Positions 1 to 9,249 of a stretch of DNA of 64,000 bases are shown here, piece by piece. Position 1 is the first letter of the stretch, and every line of letters starts with the position of its first letter. The stretch comes from Geobacillus subterraneus (lineage in GTDB: Bacteria; Bacillota; Bacilli; Bacillales; Anoxybacillaceae). The stretch covers positions 434,001 through 498,000 of the forward strand of contig NZ_CP014342.1 in NCBI RefSeq assembly GCF_001618685.1, read 5' to 3'. The position numbers and the translations under genes were made by a program. The notes beneath the pieces are model-generated. The model was not told where the DNA came from and ran no database searches. It was given only the letters and a program-made list of their open reading frames with translations.

Positions 1-522
1 CGCAGCCAGCCGTTTGTCCGGTTTGTGGCATCCGCGTTTTTTGGCGACACGCGCGGCCAAAAACTCCACCTTGCGTATCGGGATGAGCCGAGCGGCGAGC
101 TGACGGTGAATGTCGGCGTGCTGTCATACGATCGTGAGCAAGGCGGAACCATCGGGCTCAACATCCGCTATCCGGTGACGGCTGACGGCGAAACGATCCG
201 CCAAACGTTAGCCGGCGTTGCTGCCCGGCGCGGCCTCACGCTCGGACGCTTCCATGATACGAAACCGCATTACGTCGATCCAAATCATGAATGGATTCGC
301 ACGCTTCAACGCGTCTATGAAGAACAAACCGGCGAGCCGGGCCGGCTGTTGGCCATCGGCGGCGGTACGTATGCCCGCGCGCTCAAAGCCGGGGTGGCGT
401 TCGGCGCGTTGTTTCCGGGCCGTCCTGATGTCGCCCATCAGAAAGATGAATATGCCGAGATCGACGATTTAGTGAAGGCGGTCGCCATTTACGCTCAGGC
501 GATCTACGAGCTGGCCAAATAA
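1..522 (+). CDS. pepV: Dipeptidase PepV, 3' part (cut by window start)
   Basis: This is the C-terminal 173 residues of an M20-family Xaa-His dipeptidase, a cytoplasmic zinc enzyme that cleaves dipeptides. The reading frame is open from base 1, so the start lies outside the window. Visible family features are the glycine-rich GGGTYARAL block, the VAFGALFPGR stretch, and the terminal segment HQKDEYAEIDDL, whose His and Glu belong to the metal and substrate site. The tail IYAQAIYELAK is typical of PepV C-termini. The gene ends before an intergenic repeat copy (535-668), and the next gene is on the same strand. Family assignment is from remembered motifs. Confidence 0.9.
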   Translation, partial: RSQPFVRFVASAFFGDTRGQKLHLAYRDEPSGELTVNVGVLSYDREQGGTIGLNIRYPVTADGETIRQTLAGVAARRGLTLGRFHDTKPHYVDPNHEWIRTLQRVYEEQTGEPGRLLAIGGGTYARALKAGVAFGALFPGRPDVAHQKDEYAEIDDLVKAVAIYAQAIYELAK

Positions 523-534
523 ACCGCTGCTTAA

Positions 535-668
535 GAAGGCTGGTGAAAAACAGCGGTTGTCCCTAGCTGACGTCCGATGACGTGAAACGAGAAGTTGATA
601 CCACAAGGTTTCTCAATTTGAGAAACAAGGCGGTGAAGCAACCTGCGCCTTTAATCACTTGGCTTTTC
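535..668. repeat. Structured intergenic repeat, copy 1 of 3
   Basis: Between pepV and the MFS gene lies a sequence of about 134 bp that matches two other intergenic stretches in this window (49459-49590 and 63566-63697). It begins GAAGGCTGGTGA and ends near TTAATCACTTGGC. It contains the inner hairpin GTTTCTCAATTTGAGAAAC (619-637), whose TTGAGAAA arm occurs in all copies, and then a CCTTTAATCAC tail shared with the others as CCCTTAAATCAC or CCCTTACATCAC. This copy is the most diverged. It may be a non-autonomous mobile element or a structured RNA; I cannot decide between them. Confidence 0.6.
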
Positions 669-739
669 GGAACGGCTGAAGAATGAACAAGGCTGCCCCG
701 CGGGACAGCAGTGCTTTGACGAGGAAAGGGGAGAACGGG

Positions 740-1936
740 ATGGAAGCGGCTTTAAAACGGGAGGCAGCGGCGCGAAAAACGGTGTTTCCGCTCTTTTATT
801 TTCTGATCTTTTTTGCCTTTGGCGCCTTGTTTCCGCTTTTGTCGGTCTATTTGCAGGAAGAGGCGCGCCTGCCGGGGACGGCCATCGGCTGGATTATGTC
901 GCTCACCCCGATCGTGACGATGGCCGCTCAGCCGCTTTGGGGCATGGCGACCGACTATACGCGCAAACCGGTCGGGATGTTACTAATAACGCTTGTTTTG
1001 GCGTCGTTGTTCGGGCTTATGTATTCATTTGCCGGCAGCTATGAAGCGTTTGTGGCGTTGACGGTGCTCCTTTCGGCCGTACAGAGCGCCATCGTTCCGC
1101 TTTCGGACAGCCTCGCCCTTCGCCATGTGCACGAACAAGGCGGAAACTACGGGGCGATCCGGCTGTGGGGGTCGCTCGGCTTTGCTGTGGCGGTGTTGGT
1201 CGTCGGTTGGCTGTCCGAACATACCGCGTTTGCGGCCATTTTTTATACGTTTTCAGTTGCGTTGCTAGTTGCGGCAGCGCTGACCGCCCGCCTGCCGCGC
1301 TGCCGGGCGGCGGTGCCGGCGGGGCGGTTGACGCGGCGCGACATCGGCGGGCTGCTTTCGATTGGCCCGTTTCGGCTGTTGTTGACGGCGACGTTTTTAT
1401 TGTTCGGCCCGATTTTGGCCAACAACTCGTATTTCGGGCTGTTGATTCATGAACTCGGCGGCACGCTGACCGGCATCGGCTTCGCGTTTTTGCTTGCGGC
1501 CGGAAGCGAGGCGCCGTTTATGAAAGCGGCGGACCGGCTCATCCGCCGCTTCGGCATGGTGCGCCTGCTCATTTTGGCGGCGCTGCTGTCGGCGGCCCGC
1601 TGGCTGTCATACGCTGCCGATCCACCGCTTTGGTTTGTCTATATGACAACGGTTGTGCAAGGCTGTTCCGTCGGATTGTCGATTCCGACCGCGCTCCATT
1701 ATGCGCGCCGCCTGGCGCCGGAGCGGGTGCAGGTGACGGCGGTGTCCCTCTACTCGGCGGTCGGCAACGGCCTTGGCGCCTGGTTTTGCACGCTGTTGGG
1801 CGGATATTTGCTTGAGCGGTGGCAGATTGGCGCGGTGTATTGGTTTTTTGGCGCGTGCACGCTCGCCAGCGTATTCGTGCTGCTTTGGCTTGCCAAACTA
1901 GAACGAGACGATCAATCGGCAGGTGAGAAAGAATGA
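740..1936 (+). CDS. MFS transporter
   Basis: This encodes a 398-residue integral membrane protein with about twelve hydrophobic segments, of the major facilitator superfamily (the MFS_1-like/PucC-like branch of sugar and nucleoside transporters). The loop after the second helix reads GMATDYTRKPVG, the usual D-(R/K)-x-G-(R/K)-type motif between helices 2 and 3. I chose the ATG at 740 because it follows a strong ribosome site (AAAGGGGAG, 724-733); a start at 683 is possible but would add 19 polar residues without a clear site. The stop overlaps the next start (ATGA, 1933-1936), so the two genes are probably translationally coupled. The substrate is unknown. Confidence 0.8.
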   Translation: MEAALKREAAARKTVFPLFYFLIFFAFGALFPLLSVYLQEEARLPGTAIGWIMSLTPIVTMAAQPLWGMATDYTRKPVGMLLITLVLASLFGLMYSFAGSYEAFVALTVLLSAVQSAIVPLSDSLALRHVHEQGGNYGAIRLWGSLGFAVAVLVVGWLSEHTAFAAIFYTFSVALLVAAALTARLPRCRAAVPAGRLTRRDIGGLLSIGPFRLLLTATFLLFGPILANNSYFGLLIHELGGTLTGIGFAFLLAAGSEAPFMKAADRLIRRFGMVRLLILAALLSAARWLSYAADPPLWFVYMTTVVQGCSVGLSIPTALHYARRLAPERVQVTAVSLYSAVGNGLGAWFCTLLGGYLLERWQIGAVYWFFGACTLASVFVLLWLAKLERDDQSAGEKE

Positions 1937-2511
1937 AACGAAGCCATTATTTTATTGCCGTCCCGCTGACAGCGGAGGCCAAACAAGCCATTCGCCGCTT
2001 TGCGGGCGATACGGCATCATCGCTCCCGTTCCGTACGTGGGTGCATGAGCAAGACTACCATATTACGCTCGCGTTTTTAGGCGATGTGCCGCCGGAGAAA
2101 ATGAACCCGCTATGCGAAGCGGTGGCGGCGGCTGCCGCCCGCTACGCCCCGTTTTCCCTTCGGCTTGCCGGGCTCGGGACGTTCGGGGAACGCACGGCGC
2201 CGCGCGTTTTTTGGCAAGGGGTCGAAGCGGAGAAAACGCTCGACGCGTTGCGGCGCGATGTGTATGAGGCGTGCCGGACGCTCGGTTTTTCCCTCGACCG
2301 GCGGCCGTTTGCTCCGCATATTACGATCGCCCGCAAATGGCAAGGAGCAAAGCCGTTTGGTCCGGAAACGCTCACCTCGCTTCCGGCGGCTGCGGCGGTG
2401 TTTTCAGTGCCGGAAATTGTGTTGTACCGGACGAATATGGATCAGACGCCGAAATACGAAGCGATCGCCTCGTTCCCGCTGCTTGGTGCACCGGCAGAGG
2501 GCAACCGATAG
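1933..2511 (+). CDS. thpR: RNA 2',3'-cyclic phosphodiesterase (2H family, LigT/ThpR)
   Basis: This is a 192-residue cytoplasmic protein of the 2H phosphoesterase family, which opens 2',3'-cyclic phosphates on RNA and was first known as 2'-5' RNA ligase. Both signature motifs are present: H43-I-T45 in YHITLAFLG and H129-I-T131 in PHITIARKW. The length is usual for the family. It overlaps the upstream transporter by four bases and corresponds to ytlP, which in B. subtilis also neighbours amyX and ytlQ. The in vivo substrate is not known, so the ThpR name rests on the family. Confidence 0.88.
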   Translation: MKRSHYFIAVPLTAEAKQAIRRFAGDTASSLPFRTWVHEQDYHITLAFLGDVPPEKMNPLCEAVAAAAARYAPFSLRLAGLGTFGERTAPRVFWQGVEAEKTLDALRRDVYEACRTLGFSLDRRPFAPHITIARKWQGAKPFGPETLTSLPAAAAVFSVPEIVLYRTNMDQTPKYEAIASFPLLGAPAEGNR

Positions 2512-2522
2512 CGGGTGAGGGT

Positions 2523-3455
2523 ATGGGACAGCTCGTAAAGCTGCGGGATTACATCTCCCGCTATGAAACGGATGTGTATTATTATGTACCGGAATTTATC
2601 CGGCTGAAACAATGGCAGTGGGAACAGGCGAAATCCCGGTGGGAAGCGGAGCGTAACGCCGGCATACCCCTCCAAACGGGAGCGGAAGAAACGTGGGATT
2701 TTTTGCTTGACAAGCCGTCGTGGTGGGAACGGCTTGCAAAGAGGTGGCGCCGCGTCCCGGCGGAGGAGGAAGAGCCGCCAGCTGAGGCGAGGGCCAGCCG
2801 GGCGGCCACCGTTGAGGAGCTGAAGCGGCAATTTCTTGATGAATTGTTTCAGCTCCAGCTGAAATGGGCGAGTTCGACGATGACGCACGCTTCTCCGTTT
2901 GACGACGCGCTGTATGGCGATGAAACGTTGAAATATTTTTTGCAGCGGTTTCCGGATACCTATTTATGTTTTTACCGCCCGGTTGCTATGGCCGGCAAGG
3001 CGCTCGTCGAGCTCGAGACGATCATCCTTACGCCGGCGGCGGCTTGGTGCATTGCCTTTGTCGAGGGAAAGACGGACAATGTGGTGATCGCCTCCACAGG
3101 CCGGTTTTGGACGGAGCGGGCCGGAACCGAAGAAACCAAGCGGGTGAACCCGGTCGTGTCACTGCGGCGGACAGAACAGGTCGTTTCCGATGTTTTTCAA
3201 AAACATCGAATCGATTGGCCGATCCATCTCGTGCTGTTAAACCGCTATGGCTATATTGACCACGGCCATCTTTTTCCGTTTCTTCACTATATCGATAAAC
3301 GAAATTATGAACAATGGTTTTCCCGCTTGCGCCGCTCGGCCCTCCCGCTTCGCCATCAGCAGCTGAAGGCGGCTGCGGCGCTGCTTGGCCAATGCGCCAG
3401 CTTTTACAGCCGACGTTTGGACGGGAATATTTGCAGCGAAGAACGGCAACAATAA
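2523..3455 (+). CDS. ytlQ: YtlQ-like protein of unknown function
   Basis: This encodes a 310-residue protein that I recognise mainly by position between thpR and amyX, the place of ytlQ in B. subtilis. It has no signal peptide or membrane segment. The N-terminal third is rich in Trp and charged residues (YYYVPEFIRLKQWQWEQAK), followed by a polar linker at about residues 80-100. The C-terminal half looks globular and contains the segment LLNRYGYIDHGHLFPFLHYID. The frame extends upstream to 2271 inside thpR, but ATG 2523 with GGGTGAGGG just ahead is the likely start. A nuclease-related fold is conceivable, but no catalytic motif is clear. No function is assigned. Confidence 0.75.
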   Translation: MGQLVKLRDYISRYETDVYYYVPEFIRLKQWQWEQAKSRWEAERNAGIPLQTGAEETWDFLLDKPSWWERLAKRWRRVPAEEEEPPAEARASRAATVEELKRQFLDELFQLQLKWASSTMTHASPFDDALYGDETLKYFLQRFPDTYLCFYRPVAMAGKALVELETIILTPAAAWCIAFVEGKTDNVVIASTGRFWTERAGTEETKRVNPVVSLRRTEQVVSDVFQKHRIDWPIHLVLLNRYGYIDHGHLFPFLHYIDKRNYEQWFSRLRRSALPLRHQQLKAAAALLGQCASFYSRRLDGNICSEERQQ

Positions 3456-3473
3456 AAGCATCTGTACATCGAT

Positions 3474-3510
3474 AGGGCGAATCGGCCGATTTTTTGGCAC
3501 CGCCCTTTTT
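3474..3510 (+). terminator. Rho-independent terminator after the ytlQ-like gene
   Basis: AGGGCG (3474-3479) pairs with CGCCCT (3501-3506), followed by TTTTTCTTTT. The loop is long and contains a second short CGGCCG palindrome. It separates the ytlQ-like gene from amyX. Confidence 0.55.
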
Positions 3511-3561
3511 CTTTTGCGTATGATAGTAATAACGGGAGGCCAAAAAAGGGGGTGAGCCACT

Positions 3562-5730
3562 ATGCTTCACATTCACCGAACGTTTGTCGCCTATTTGGAC
3601 GGGATGGATCAACTCACCGTGCTTGTGCCGAAGTCGTGTCGCCCGGACGGGATGACGCCGTTTGCGATGGTGGCGCCAGGCGGGGAGGAAATTCCGCTTG
3701 CTGTGCAGCAGACCGAGGAGTTAGGGGATGCGGTAAAATATGTCTGTCGCTTTTCGTCTGCCTTCACGTTTGGGTCGACGTACTGGGTTCGCACTCGTTC
3801 AGGGGAGATGACCGATGTGCAAATCGGTGCTGTCGTGCGGACGCGGGCGTTTGATGATCAGTTTTTTTACGAAGGGAAGCTGGGAGTGGACTATACGAAG
3901 GAACAAACGGTGTTCCGCGTCTGGGCTCCGACGGCTACCGCGGTCAACGTCAAGTTGATCGCCCCGGATCGCAACGATGTCCGTTATGTGCCGCTTGAGC
4001 GCGGAGAGCGCGGCGTATGGTCAGCCGCCGTCCCCGGCGATTGGGAACGAACGTATTACACGTATGTGGCCTGCATTAACCGTGTCTGGCGCGAGGCGGT
4101 CGATCCGTATGCGACGGCTGTTTCCATCAACGGTGAGTATGGCGTTGTCATCGACTGGGAAAAGACGCGGCTCGCTCCGTCCGCTCATCCGCTGCCGCCG
4201 CTCGCATCGCCGACTGACGCCGTTATTTACGAGGTGAGCATCCGTGATTTTACGAGCCACCCGGACAGCGGTGCCGTCCATAAAGGGAAGTATCTCGGAT
4301 TGGCTGAAGCGGACACAAGCGGGCCGAACGGGACGTCGACCGGGCTTTCCTATTTAAAAGAGCTAGGTGTCACCCATGTGCAGCTGATGCCGTTTACCGA
4401 TTTTGCCGGGGTCGATGAACGCGATCCGCAAGCGGCGTATAACTGGGGATACAATCCACTTCATCTATATGCACCGGAAGGGAGTTATGCAACCGATCCG
4501 ACCGATCCGTACGCGCGCATTGTTGAACTAAAACAAATGATCCGCACGTTGCACGAAAACGGCTTGCGCGTTGTGATGGATGCGGTGTACAACCACGTCT
4601 ACGACCGGGAGCAGTCATCGCTTGAGAAGCTCGTTCCCGGGTATTACTTCCGCTACGATGTGTACGGCCAGCCGGCCAACGGCACCGGCGTCGGCAACGA
4701 CATCGCCTCGGAGCGGCGGATGGTGCGCCGCTGGATCGTCGATTCGGTCACGTTTTGGGCGAAAGAGTACGGCATTGATGGATTTCGCTTCGATTTGATG
4801 GGCGTGCATGATATGGAGACGATGAAGGCGGTGCGTGACGCCCTCGATGCGGTCGATCCATCGATCCTCGTGTATGGGGAAGGGTGGGACTTGCCGACAC
4901 CGCTTGCGCCGGAGCAAAAAGCGACGATGGCCAACGCCGGGCAGCTGCCGCGCCTTGCCTATTTCAATGACCGGTTTCGCGATACGGTGAAAGGAAGCAC
5001 GTTCCACTTGCCTGAACGCGGTTTTGCCCTTGGCGAACGAGGCGGACGCGAGCAGGCGAAAACGGCCATCGCCGGCAGTTTGCGGGCGCTAGGCGGGCTG
5101 TTTTGTCATCCGCTTCAATCGGTGAACTACGTCGAATGTCATGACAATCATACGTTCTGGGATAAAATGGCGGTCGCGAATGGCCATGAATCGGAAACGG
5201 TAAGGCGCAAACGGCAAAAGCTTGCCACGGCGATCGTTCTGTTGGCGCAAGGCATTCCGTTTTTGCATAGCGGCCAAGAGTTTTACCGGACAAAAGGCGG
5301 AGACGGCAACAGCTATCAGGCGCCTGATGAGGTCAACCGGATCGATTGGGAGCGGAAAAGCCGCTATGAACATGACGTTCGCTATGTTCAAGGACTGATC
5401 GCTCTTCGCCGGGCGCACGGCGCGTTTCGCCTCGCGACAGAAGCGGAGGTGTTGCGCCATTTCGTGTTTTTGGAACCGACCCCGCCGTCTGTGATCGCCT
5501 ATCGGCTGCGCGATGTCGCCGTCTATGGGCCGTGGGCGGAAATCATCGTCATTCACCATCACGAAGAAAAGCGAGAGACGATTCTTCTTCCGGATGAAGG
5601 AGAGTGGGACGTCGTTTGCGACGGGGAACGAAGCGGGACGACTCCGCTCTGGCGGGTGCGCCGTGCTCTTGACCTTGACGGCATCGGCACATGGGTGCTT
5701 GTCAGAGCAGAAGCGATCAATGCCCGCTGA
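3562..5730 (+). CDS. amyX: Type I pullulanase (GH13), intracellular
   Basis: This 722-residue debranching enzyme hydrolyses alpha-1,6 links in pullulan and branched glucans. It has no signal peptide, so it should act on internalised maltodextrin or glycogen. The pullulanase signature YNWGYNP is present, as are the four GH13 regions: DAVYNH near residue 340, GFRFDLMG with nucleophile D411, YGEGWD with acid/base E440, and VECHDNH with D528. The N-terminal 100 residues fit a CBM68-type domain followed by a CBM48-type domain (FRVWAPTA). The start follows a GGGGGTGAG ribosome site. It corresponds to B. subtilis amyX in the same neighbourhood. Confidence 0.95.
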   Translation: MLHIHRTFVAYLDGMDQLTVLVPKSCRPDGMTPFAMVAPGGEEIPLAVQQTEELGDAVKYVCRFSSAFTFGSTYWVRTRSGEMTDVQIGAVVRTRAFDDQFFYEGKLGVDYTKEQTVFRVWAPTATAVNVKLIAPDRNDVRYVPLERGERGVWSAAVPGDWERTYYTYVACINRVWREAVDPYATAVSINGEYGVVIDWEKTRLAPSAHPLPPLASPTDAVIYEVSIRDFTSHPDSGAVHKGKYLGLAEADTSGPNGTSTGLSYLKELGVTHVQLMPFTDFAGVDERDPQAAYNWGYNPLHLYAPEGSYATDPTDPYARIVELKQMIRTLHENGLRVVMDAVYNHVYDREQSSLEKLVPGYYFRYDVYGQPANGTGVGNDIASERRMVRRWIVDSVTFWAKEYGIDGFRFDLMGVHDMETMKAVRDALDAVDPSILVYGEGWDLPTPLAPEQKATMANAGQLPRLAYFNDRFRDTVKGSTFHLPERGFALGERGGREQAKTAIAGSLRALGGLFCHPLQSVNYVECHDNHTFWDKMAVANGHESETVRRKRQKLATAIVLLAQGIPFLHSGQEFYRTKGGDGNSYQAPDEVNRIDWERKSRYEHDVRYVQGLIALRRAHGAFRLATEAEVLRHFVFLEPTPPSVIAYRLRDVAVYGPWAEIIVIHHHEEKRETILLPDEGEWDVVCDGERSGTTPLWRVRRALDLDGIGTWVLVRAEAINAR

Positions 5731-5833
5731 ACATGGGGGATGGGCGGAACCACAACGGTAAAGCTTCTTCCCTTTTTGCGTTGACGCGCAGACTTTGGGC
5801 AGTTTTAAGCAGGTGGCCTGGCAAGAAAAATGT

Positions 5834-5863
5834 TTGCATGCCGGGGCGGTATTTCAGTATAAT
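5834..5863 (+). promoter_or_regulatory. Sigma-A promoter for ytmP
   Basis: TTGCAT (5834-5839), an 18-base spacer and TATAAT (5858-5863) lie 110 bases before the ytmP start. This intergenic stretch (5731-5973) holds nothing else I can name, apart from a short GGACG...CGTCC hairpin (5876-5905) with T-rich sequence after it, which could be an attenuator. Confidence 0.65.
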
Positions 5864-5973
5864 ACAAGTAAAATGGACGGAAGAAGGACGCGGCACGGCC
5901 GTCCTTTTTATTTGTGCACATGAAGAAGCAAACGGACACGTTTTCTATTTTTTAAGTCGCAGGTGAACATGCT

Positions 5974-6756
5974 TTGGAACAGTTACTAGGTAAGGAGTGG
6001 GAGATCACTCCGGCTGGCGGTGCAACAGGGGATGCGTATTTTGCCGAATATGAAGGGAAGAAGCTGTTTTTGAAACGGAACTCTTCCCCGTTTCTCGCCG
6101 TATTGTCGGCCGAGGGGATCGTCCCGAAGCTCGTCTGGACGAAACGGCTCGAAAACGGCGATGTGTTTACGGCCCAGCAATGGCTGAACGGCCGGGAGCT
6201 GAAGCCGCATGAAATGGGAAGCGAACAGGTGGCGGCGTTGTTGCGGAAAATTCATGGCTCCAAAGAGCTGGTGACGATGCTTAAGCGGCTCGGTAAAACG
6301 CCGCTCCACCCCGGAAAGATGTTCGCTGCGCTCGCCGAGCGGCAGCGATGCCACCCGATCGGCGCTGCGGCCGTTCGTGAAGCGCTCGGCTGGCTGGGAG
6401 AGCGCGTGTCGTTATTGCCTGATGATCAATATGTCGTTTGCCACTGTGACATTAACCATAACAATTGGCTGCTTGCCGATGACGGAACGTTGTACTTAAT
6501 CGATTGGGACGGAGCCGTCATTGCGGATCCGGCCATTGACATCGGCATGCTGCTTCATTTATACATTCCGCGGGCCGAGTGGGAAGCGTGGCTTCATCAG
6601 TACGGGGCCTCATGGACGGAGGGGCTTGCCCTCCGCCTGAAATGGTATGCGATCGCCCATACGCTGCATTCCTTGTTTTGGCCGAAAGGGAAGGACAGCG
6701 AAAAGGAAAGGGAACAGTCATTGCAGTTATTGCAGTACATTATCGCGGAACAATAG
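5974..6756 (+). CDS. ytmP: YtmP-like phosphotransferase (APH/choline kinase fold)
   Basis: This 260-residue cytoplasmic kinase-like protein belongs to the aminoglycoside phosphotransferase/choline kinase superfamily. The catalytic loop is HCDINHNN with D159, and the metal-binding motif is IDWD with D177. The likely start is TTG at 5974, preceded by AGGTGA with seven bases of spacing; a nearby ATG at 5969 is out of frame. The small-molecule substrate is unknown, and antibiotic resistance should not be inferred from the fold. It corresponds to ytmP, next to ytzH and trmB as in B. subtilis. Confidence 0.8.
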   Translation: MEQLLGKEWEITPAGGATGDAYFAEYEGKKLFLKRNSSPFLAVLSAEGIVPKLVWTKRLENGDVFTAQQWLNGRELKPHEMGSEQVAALLRKIHGSKELVTMLKRLGKTPLHPGKMFAALAERQRCHPIGAAAVREALGWLGERVSLLPDDQYVVCHCDINHNNWLLADDGTLYLIDWDGAVIADPAIDIGMLLHLYIPRAEWEAWLHQYGASWTEGLALRLKWYAIAHTLHSLFWPKGKDSEKEREQSLQLLQYIIAEQ

Positions 6757-6849
6757 GGGGCAAAGGCTGCGGACGGTCCGCGAAAAAGGAAGCGGAACGC
6801 CGGCGGCGCTTCGCGGCGTCGGTGTTTACCCGGCGCGCGGCCGCGTGGG

Positions 6850-7119
6850 TTATGACAGCTCGTTCACCCAATCGGCGAGTTGGGCTTGATGAGCGGAAAT
6901 ATGGGCGTTTACATCGGGGCTGTATTTTCCGCCTTGGCCGTAGGCGTAAATGTTCGGAAGAATTTGCTTGACATTCGTGCTCACCTCGTCGTTGGCGAGC
7001 AGCGACTTGACGAGCCGTTCGATTTGTTCACATTCGGAAACCGTTCCGCAGCAATCCAGTTGGTGTTCAGATAAAATATCGCGGAGCACGGTCAATTGGT
7101 GGCTATGGTCGAGCGGCAT
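6850..7119 (-). CDS. ytzH: YtzH-like small protein
   Basis: This encodes an 89-residue soluble protein, convergent with ytmP and divergent from trmB, exactly the position of ytzH in B. subtilis. It begins MPLDHSHQLTVL and contains the block DCCGTVSECEQIERL, which I associate with this family; the adjacent cysteines may bind metal or form a disulfide. The frame opens four codons earlier at 7131, but the AAAGG ribosome site abuts that ATG, so the second ATG is preferred. No function is known. Confidence 0.78.
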   Translation of the reverse strand: MPLDHSHQLTVLRDILSEHQLDCCGTVSECEQIERLVKSLLANDEVSTNVKQILPNIYAYGQGGKYSPDVNAHISAHQAQLADWVNELS

Positions 7120-7266
7120 GCCGATCACCATCCTTTAGCAAAGCTGTACGGTTTTAATATGCCCGGACCTGGCGGCGTTTATGCCTAGGCGTTTGCTTCT
7201 TCAAGCGTGGTTATACTAACAGCGTAGCGTCAAAACAACAAACGGAAACGAGACAGAGGTGTCGAT

Positions 7267-7917
7267 ATGCGTTTGCGCAACAAACCGTGGGCGAAAGAAA
7301 AGATCGCCGCTTACCCTCAGTATGTCATCCCTGACCCGGAAACGAAGCGCGGGCGGTGGCATGAGCTGTTTGGCAACGACCGGCCGATCCATATTGAAAT
7401 CGGCACCGGAAAAGGCAAATTTATTACCGAAATGGCGAGGCTGCATCCTGACGTCAATTTTATCGGCATTGAGCTGTACCCGAGCGTGCTCGTGTCAGCG
7501 CTCGATAAGCTGATCGAGGGCGAGCTGCCCAACGTGCGGCTGCTCAATGCCAATGCGAAAGATCTTGCCGCCTTTTTTGCCGACGGAGAAATCGCGCGCC
7601 TTTACTTGAATTTTTCCGATCCATGGCCGAAAAAGCGGCACGAGAAACGGCGGCTCACTTATCGGGAGTTTTTGGCGCTCTATGACCGCATTTTGTCGGC
7701 GGACGGGGACATTCATTTGAAGACGGACAATCAGTCGTTTTTTGAATATTCGCTTGTCAGCTTGTCGCAATATGGGTTTGTGCTCGCGGCGGTCCAATTG
7801 GATTTGCATCGGAGCGATGTCGTCGGCAACGTCATGACCGAGTATGAAGAAAAGTTTTCTGCGAAAGGAAACCGCATTTACCGCTGCGAGGCGCTGCGCC
7901 CGCCCAAGCGGCCATAA
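7267..7917 (+). CDS. trmB: tRNA (guanine-N7-)-methyltransferase
   Basis: This 216-residue SAM-dependent enzyme makes m7G46 in the tRNA variable loop. The SAM site is seen in [15 protein letters not shown] and the catalytic region in [18 protein letters not shown], the strongest fingerprint of TrmB. The start ATG follows AGACAGAGGTG. The length matches family members. It corresponds to ytmQ of B. subtilis and is followed by a terminator. Confidence 0.95.
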   Translation: MRLRNKPWAKEKIAAYPQYVIPDPETKRGRWHELFGNDRPIHIEIGTGKGKFITEMARLHPDVNFIGIELYPSVLVSALDKLIEGELPNVRLLNANAKDLAAFFADGEIARLYLNFSDPWPKKRHEKRRLTYREFLALYDRILSADGDIHLKTDNQSFFEYSLVSLSQYGFVLAAVQLDLHRSDVVGNVMTEYEEKFSAKGNRIYRCEALRPPKRP

Positions 7918-7918
7918 C

Positions 7919-7946
7919 GACCCGGCCTGTTTGGTCGGGTTTTTTA
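7919..7946 (+). terminator. Terminator after trmB
   Basis: ACCCG and CGGGT arms around GCCTGTTTGGT are followed by a run of six T just after the trmB stop. Confidence 0.6.
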
Positions 7947-8002
7947 GTTTCTTTCCGGTTGATGAAGAAAATGGTACACTAAGAACAGGGGGGGAGAGGA
8001 AC

Positions 8003-8854
8003 ATGGAACAGTTAAAAGTCGGACAAGTGACATTAACATGGTTAAACGGAGGCGTCACACATCTTGACGGCGGGGCGATGTTTGGCGTCGTGCCGAAACC
8101 GCTTTGGTCGAAAAAATATCCGCCGAATGACAACAATCAAATTGAGCTGCGCACCGACCCGATTTTGGTCGAAGCGGGCGGCAAACGGCTGCTCATTGAG
8201 TCCGGCATCGGCAACGGCAAGCTGACTGACAAGCAAAAGCGCAATTTCGGCGTCACCGAGGAATCGTCGCTTGACGAGTCGCTCGCTGCGCTTCGGTTAA
8301 CGCGCGACGATATTGATGTTGTCATCATGACCCATCTTCATTTTGATCACGCATGCGGGCTGACGGTTTGGGAAGACGGGCGGCTTGTGCCGGCGTTTCC
8401 GCGCGCAGCGATCATCACATCGGACGTTGAATGGGAGGAAATGCGCGCGCCCAACATCCGCTCGCGCAATACGTATTGGAAAGAAAATTGGGAGCCGATT
8501 GCCGACCAAGTCATTCCGTTTACGAAAGAAACGGAAGTCGTCTCCGGCATTCGTCTCATACATACCGGCGGTCATAGCGCCGGCCATGCGATCGTGTTGA
8601 TTGAATCGGATAGGGAGATGGCGATCCACCTCGGCGATTTGCTCGGCACGCATGCCCATCAAAACGTCCTTTGGGTGATGGCGTATGACGATTACCCGAT
8701 GGACTCGATTTTTGCCAAACAGCGGTGGCTTTCGTACGGCATCGAGCGGAACGCGTGGTTTACGTTTTACCATGATGCCTATTACCGCGCGGTCAAATGG
8801 CGGGAAGACGGTGCGATTGCGGAACAGGTGAAGCGCAACCGGCCGTCGCTATAA
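8003..8854 (+). CDS. ytnP: YtnP-like metallo-beta-lactamase-fold lactonase
   Basis: This 283-residue MBL-fold hydrolase is related to N-acyl homoserine lactonases; B. subtilis YtnP has been linked to quenching of gamma-butyrolactone-type signals. The metal motif H111-x-H113-x-D115-H116 is in [10 protein letters not shown], with [10 protein letters not shown] and [10 protein letters not shown] further on. There is no signal peptide. ATG 8003 follows GGGGGGAGAGGA; the frame extends upstream but overlaps the trmB terminator. The gene overlaps the convergent PepSY gene by a few bases. The true substrate is unproven here. Confidence 0.85.
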   Translation: MEQLKVGQVTLTWLNGGVTHLDGGAMFGVVPKPLWSKKYPPNDNNQIELRTDPILVEAGGKRLLIESGIGNGKLTDKQKRNFGVTEESSLDESLAALRLTRDDIDVVIMTHLHFDHACGLTVWEDGRLVPAFPRAAIITSDVEWEEMRAPNIRSRNTYWKENWEPIADQVIPFTKETEVVSGIRLIHTGGHSAGHAIVLIESDREMAIHLGDLLGTHAHQNVLWVMAYDDYPMDSIFAKQRWLSYGIERNAWFTFYHDAYYRAVKWREDGAIAEQVKRNRPSL

Positions 8855-9145
8855 CGGCCGCGTGTCGACGATGGCGCCGGTGTACGCGTTCACCCAAAAC
8901 TCGTCATCCCCGTCATCGCGGCAAATGCCGCCGCGGTAGACGGTGTACGTCAACCCGTTTTTCTCATACCGTTCCGGAGCGGCCTGAATCCATGAGCCGC
9001 GGATTGAGCGCGGCCCGCCGAGCGATTGTTTCGCGATGGCCAGCGCTTTTTCCGGCGCAAGAAGCGCGGGCCGCGATGCGGCGCGGATGGCGTAGACGGC
9101 GGCGGCACCGACGGCGGCGCCAACAACCCATTTTTTCCAAGCCAT
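8849..9145 (-). CDS. ytzB: Small membrane-anchored PepSY-domain protein (YtzB-like)
   Basis: This 98-residue protein has one N-terminal hydrophobic segment ([17 protein letters not shown]), followed by an extracytoplasmic PepSY-type domain: [14 protein letters not shown], then a beta strand run ending [18 protein letters not shown]. PepSY domains often inhibit or chaperone secreted peptidases. The start at 9145 follows GGAGGAACAAAT; the longer frame to 9265 lacks a ribosome site. It lies between ytnP and ytoP, the place of ytzB. Confidence 0.75.
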   Translation of the reverse strand: MAWKKWVVGAAVGAAAVYAIRAASRPALLAPEKALAIAKQSLGGPRSIRGSWIQAAPERYEKNGLTYTVYRGGICRDDGDDEFWVNAYTGAIVDTRPL

Positions 9146-9249
9146 GTATTTGTTCCTCCTTTTGCCTTGATACGGTTTAGTATAGCCGATTTTGGCGAAA
9201 GATGTAAGCAAAGCGGAAAAACGGAAGGGAAAAAGAAAGGAGAACGGTG

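Noticed and set aside
3028-3612. Minus-strand reading frame of 194 codons upstream of amyX
   Set aside because: It overlaps the ytlQ-like gene and a terminator, and its protein is unlike any known family.
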